In this document: piece by piece, positions 61,351 to 64,000 of the stretch
How positions within the stretch are numbered: the stretch's first letter is position 1
Layout: each line of letters begins with the position of its first letter
Origin: Bradyrhizobium niftali
GTDB lineage: Bacteria; Pseudomonadota; Alphaproteobacteria; Rhizobiales; Xanthobacteraceae
Assembly: GCF_004571025.1 (NCBI RefSeq)
Contig: NZ_SPQT01000001.1
Span: 558,001 to 622,000 of the forward strand
Direction of reading: 5' to 3'
DNA: 64,000 nt
The notes under the pieces: model-generated
Seen by the model: only the letters and a program-made list of their open reading frames with translations
Databases searched by the model: none
What the model was told of the DNA's origin: nothing
Position numbers and translations under genes: made by a program

Positions 61351-62607
61351 AGACTGCTCGGGAAGCTGGGACTCGCCGCTGCCGCATGCCTGCTTTGGGC
61401 CAACTCTGCCGCAGCCGACACGACGGTGAAATGGCTCCACATCGAGGTCAATCCAGCCCAGGTGAAGATCTGGGAGGAGGTCGCGCGTGCCTATGAGGCG
61501 TCGCATCCGGGCGTCAAGGTCGAGATGCAGTTCCTCGAGAACGAGGCCTACAAGGCCAAGCTGCCGACCATCCTGCAATCCAAGGATCGGCCGAACATCA
61601 TCTACAGCTGGTCCGGTGGCGTCCTGAAGGCGCAGATCGAGGCTGGCGTCCTCGACGACATCACCGATTCCGTGAAGGGTTACAGCGACAGCCTGACGCC
61701 GGCAGCGCTCGCCGCCTTCACCAGCAATGGCCACGTTTATGGTCTGCCGACCGCGCTGTCGCAGGTCGGCTTCCTCTGCAACAGGGAGCTGATGGCCAAG
61801 GCGAAGGTCGATCCCGCAGGGATCAAGAGCTGGGATGACCTGCTTGCCGCCGTCAAGACGTTGAAGGCCGCCGGCGTCACGCCGATCGTGGTCGGCGGCG
61901 CCGACAAATGGCCGTTACACTTCTACTGGACGCATCTTGCCGTGCGCATCGGCGGCAAGCCGGCCTTCGACGCGGCGCTGCGCGGCGAGAATGGCGGCTT
62001 CGCCGGCGAAACCTTCCAGAAGTCCGGCGAGCTGTTCAAGCAGCTCGTCGATCTTCAGCCGTTCCAGAACGGTTTCCTCGGCTTCAAGAATCCGCAGGCG
62101 GTCGGCTATTTCGGCGACGGCAAGGCGGCCATGACGCTTGCGATCAGCAGCGTCTATCATCTGCAGCGCGCGCTCGCCGCCGACAAGGTCGGCCTCTCCG
62201 AGGACAAGATCTGCTGGTTCGACTTCCCGGTCGTACCGGGCGGCAAGGGCGCGCCGACGGACACGCTCGGCGGCATCACCGGCTGGCTCATCACCAAGGG
62301 CTCGCCGAAGGAGGCGGTCGATTTCCTGAAATACTTCATCTCCAAGGACGTGCAGACGCGACTTGCGGCGAGCAATTTCATCATTCCGGTGGTGCAGGGC
62401 GCGGATGCCGGCCTCAACAATTCCTTCATGAAGCTGATCGCGGCTAATCTGGCGAAGTCGAACTACCACCAGAACTTCTATGACCAGAGCCTCGGCCCCT
62501 CGGTCGGCCGCGTCGTCAATGACGTGGCTGCAGAAATCGCCGGCGGCAGCATGAGCCCGCAGGACGCCGCCAAGGCGATCGAGGCGGCCTGGAAGCAGGG
62601 CAACTGA
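61348..62607 (+). CDS. Sugar-type ABC transporter substrate-binding protein (SBP family 1)
   Basis: 419-residue periplasmic receptor. Signal peptide RLLGKLGLAAAACLLWANSAAA is followed by DTTVKWLHIEVNP. Family 1 features: WEEVARAYEASHPGVKVEMQFLE, AYKAKLPTILQSKDRPNIIYSWSGG, and FPVVPGGKGAPTDTLGGITGWLITKGSPKEAVDFLKYF (key GGITGWLITKGSPKEA). Binds an unidentified sugar, polyol or glycoside. Two permease genes follow. Confidence 0.93.
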   Translation: MRLLGKLGLAAAACLLWANSAAADTTVKWLHIEVNPAQVKIWEEVARAYEASHPGVKVEMQFLENEAYKAKLPTILQSKDRPNIIYSWSGGVLKAQIEAGVLDDITDSVKGYSDSLTPAALAAFTSNGHVYGLPTALSQVGFLCNRELMAKAKVDPAGIKSWDDLLAAVKTLKAAGVTPIVVGGADKWPLHFYWTHLAVRIGGKPAFDAALRGENGGFAGETFQKSGELFKQLVDLQPFQNGFLGFKNPQAVGYFGDGKAAMTLAISSVYHLQRALAADKVGLSEDKICWFDFPVVPGGKGAPTDTLGGITGWLITKGSPKEAVDFLKYFISKDVQTRLAASNFIIPVVQGADAGLNNSFMKLIAANLAKSNYHQNFYDQSLGPSVGRVVNDVAAEIAGGSMSPQDAAKAIEAAWKQGN

Positions 62608-62609
62608 CG

Positions 62610-63551
62610 GTGGCGCGACGGATCGCGAGCGCGCCGGCGATAGGCGTTGCACAGCCATCGTTCTCGTCGACAGCGGTCCGCGGTCCCGGCTGGGACGGCC
62701 GCTTCACGGTGCTGATCCTGTTCCTGCCGCCGGCGCTGCTGCTGTTCACGCTGTTCGTGGTGCTGCCGATCGGCGAGGCCGCCTGGTACTCGGCCTTCAA
62801 CTGGAACGGCTTTGGCAGGTCGACCAACTGGATCGGCTTCGACAATTACCGCTTCGTGCTGGAGACGCGCGCCTTCTGGCTCGCGCTGCGCAACAACGGG
62901 CTGATCATCGCGGTCTCGCTGCTGGTACAGTTGCCGCTTGCGCTCACGCTGGCCTTGATGCTCGCGGAGCGTTTCCGCGGCGCAGTGGCGCTGCGGATGC
63001 TGTTCTTCATGCCCTACATTCTGGCGGAGATCGCAACCGGGCTGATCTTCTCGTTCGTCTATGACGGCGATTATGGCCTGGTCGCCTCGATCTGGCGCAC
63101 CTTCGGCGCCGAGGCGCCGCATCTGCTGGCCTCGACCGACACGGCGATGCTGGCGGTGCTGATCGTCATCGTCTGGAAGTATTTTGGCTTCCACATGATG
63201 CTGTTCATCGCCGCACTCCAGGGGCTCGACAAGAGCCTGGTCGAGGCGGCCACCATCGACGGCGCGACGCGGTCGCAGACGCTCCGCCACGTCGTCATCC
63301 CCTTGCTCTATCCGACGATCCGGCTCTCCGTGTTCTTCGCCATCATCGGTTCGCTGCAGCTATTCGACCTGGTGATGCCGCTGACGCGCGGAGGACCTGC
63401 GGATTCCTCCAACACGATGGTGAGCTTCCTCTACAACAACGGCATCTCCCGCATGCGCGTCGGCTATGGCAGCGCCATCGGCGTCATCCTGTTCGTGATC
63501 TGCGTGACCTTTGCCTTCACCTACAAGCGATGGTTCATGCGCGATGAATGA
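62610..63551 (+). CDS. Sugar ABC transporter permease, MalF/UgpA family
   Basis: 313-residue inner-membrane permease with six helices, starting at GTG 62610 just after the receptor stop. The MalF/UgpA pattern is LLLFTLFVVLPIGEAAWYSAFNW near the N-terminus and the ATPase-contact loop ALQGLDKSLVEAATIDGATRSQTLRHVVIPLL (key EAATIDGATRSQTLRHVVIP). It overlaps the next permease by 8 bases. Confidence 0.94.
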   Translation: MARRIASAPAIGVAQPSFSSTAVRGPGWDGRFTVLILFLPPALLLFTLFVVLPIGEAAWYSAFNWNGFGRSTNWIGFDNYRFVLETRAFWLALRNNGLIIAVSLLVQLPLALTLALMLAERFRGAVALRMLFFMPYILAEIATGLIFSFVYDGDYGLVASIWRTFGAEAPHLLASTDTAMLAVLIVIVWKYFGFHMMLFIAALQGLDKSLVEAATIDGATRSQTLRHVVIPLLYPTIRLSVFFAIIGSLQLFDLVMPLTRGGPADSSNTMVSFLYNNGISRMRVGYGSAIGVILFVICVTFAFTYKRWFMRDE

Positions 63552-64000
63552 CGCCGAGACCACCCGCACCCCGTTCGATCCCGCAATATTGTTCAAGGCG
63601 CTGTTCCTCGCCGTGATCGCCATCTTCGTGCTGGTGCCGCTGCTCGCGACCCTGCTCGGCGGCTTCAAGTCGCTCGGTGAGCTGCGCGTCAATCCGTTCG
63701 GCCTGCCCAGGCACTGGGAATGGCAGAACTATGCCGACATCCTGTTCTCGGCGCGCTACTGGCAGCTGCTCCGCAACTCGCTGGTCATCTCGACGCTCGC
63801 GGTGATCCTGACCCTGATCACGGCCTCGATGGCCGCGTTCACCTTCGCCCATGTCAGGTTCTACGGCAGCTCGATGTTGCTGAGCTATCTGACGCTCGGC
63901 CTGCTGTTTCCGGCCGCGACAGCGGTGCTGCCGCTGTTCATCAAGGTGCGCGATCTCGGGCTGCTCGATACCTATTTCGGCGTCGCGCTGCCGCAGGTCG
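63544..64000 (+). CDS. Sugar ABC transporter permease, MalG/UgpE family (5' part, runs off window)
   Basis: The first 152 codons of the partner permease; the frame is open to the last base. It begins MNDAETTRTPFDPAILF, has a first helix AVIAIFVLVPLLATLLGGFKS (key PLLATLLGGFKS, the MalG signature position), then NYADILFSARYWQLLRNSLVIS and LFPAATAVLPLFIKVRDLGLLDTYFG (key FPAATAVLPLF), all as in MalG. The ATPase-contact loop and C-terminus lie beyond the window, as presumably does the ATPase gene. Confidence 0.92.
   Translation, partial: MNDAETTRTPFDPAILFKALFLAVIAIFVLVPLLATLLGGFKSLGELRVNPFGLPRHWEWQNYADILFSARYWQLLRNSLVISTLAVILTLITASMAAFTFAHVRFYGSSMLLSYLTLGLLFPAATAVLPLFIKVRDLGLLDTYFGVALPQV

Overview
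The window is high-GC DNA from an alphaproteobacterium, most likely Bradyrhizobium or a close relative. This is inferred from codon and GC character, dense ATGA-overlapping operons, many peptide- and Liv-type ABC importers, several Cox/xanthine-dehydrogenase-type molybdenum hydroxylases, and two intergenic palindromic elements of a kind I recall as frequent in Bradyrhizobium. No rRNA, tRNA, CRISPR array, transposase or phage gene is visible. Region 1 (1-10.8 kb) holds two peptide/opine-type ABC importers. The first is the tail of a DppC permease plus two ATPases. The second is complete and uses one fused double ATPase. Between them lie a class III aminotransferase, a GntR/FCD regulator with two winged helices, and a divergent C45 autoproteolytic acyltransferase/amidohydrolase. 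Region 2 (10.8-24.9 kb) is an N-compound catabolic locus: an acetamidase/formamidase and NCS1 permease under a MarR regulator, then divergently a cyclic amidohydrolase, a three-gene molybdenum hydroxylase whose Fe-S subunit is fused to a CoxG domain, a complete Liv-type importer and a Rieske ferredoxin. Near-identical palindromes beside marR, the amidohydrolase and the permease suggest one MarR regulon. Region 3 (25.0-37.9 kb) has an arylformamidase-like hydrolase followed by an exopolysaccharide cluster: a beta-propeller protein, GT4 glycosyltransferase, Wzc-like co-polymerase with a degenerate kinase domain, flippase, FAD oxidoreductase, CelD-type acyltransferase, Wzy/WaaL-type polymerase and a secreted GH5 glucanase. 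Region 4 (37.9-60.2 kb) is the most unusual part: about 20 genes in a row on the minus strand. In transcription order they are a Liv-type binding protein, AraC regulator, LivH, LivM, LivG, a LivF ATPase fused to a Tm-1-like (UPF0261) domain, a PEP-hydrolase-type TIM barrel (the second half of Tm-1), a 966-residue flotillin built on 11-residue repeats, two SRPBCC proteins, the FAD and 2Fe-2S subunits of a molybdenum hydroxylase, its large subunit split in two by an in-frame TAG with a perfect Shine-Dalgarno before the second half, MoxR/CoxE maturation proteins, an amidohydrolase, an MBL lactonase, an SMP-30/isochorismatase fusion lacking the catalytic cysteine, and an azoreductase. This reads as an import-hydroxylate-ring-open pathway for an unknown heterocyclic or aromatic compound, with a membrane-scaffold protein inside the operon. 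Region 5 (60.4-64 kb) has an SDR dehydrogenase and, divergently, a sugar-type ABC importer that runs off the window end. All family assignments come from motifs read by eye; substrates are not determined.
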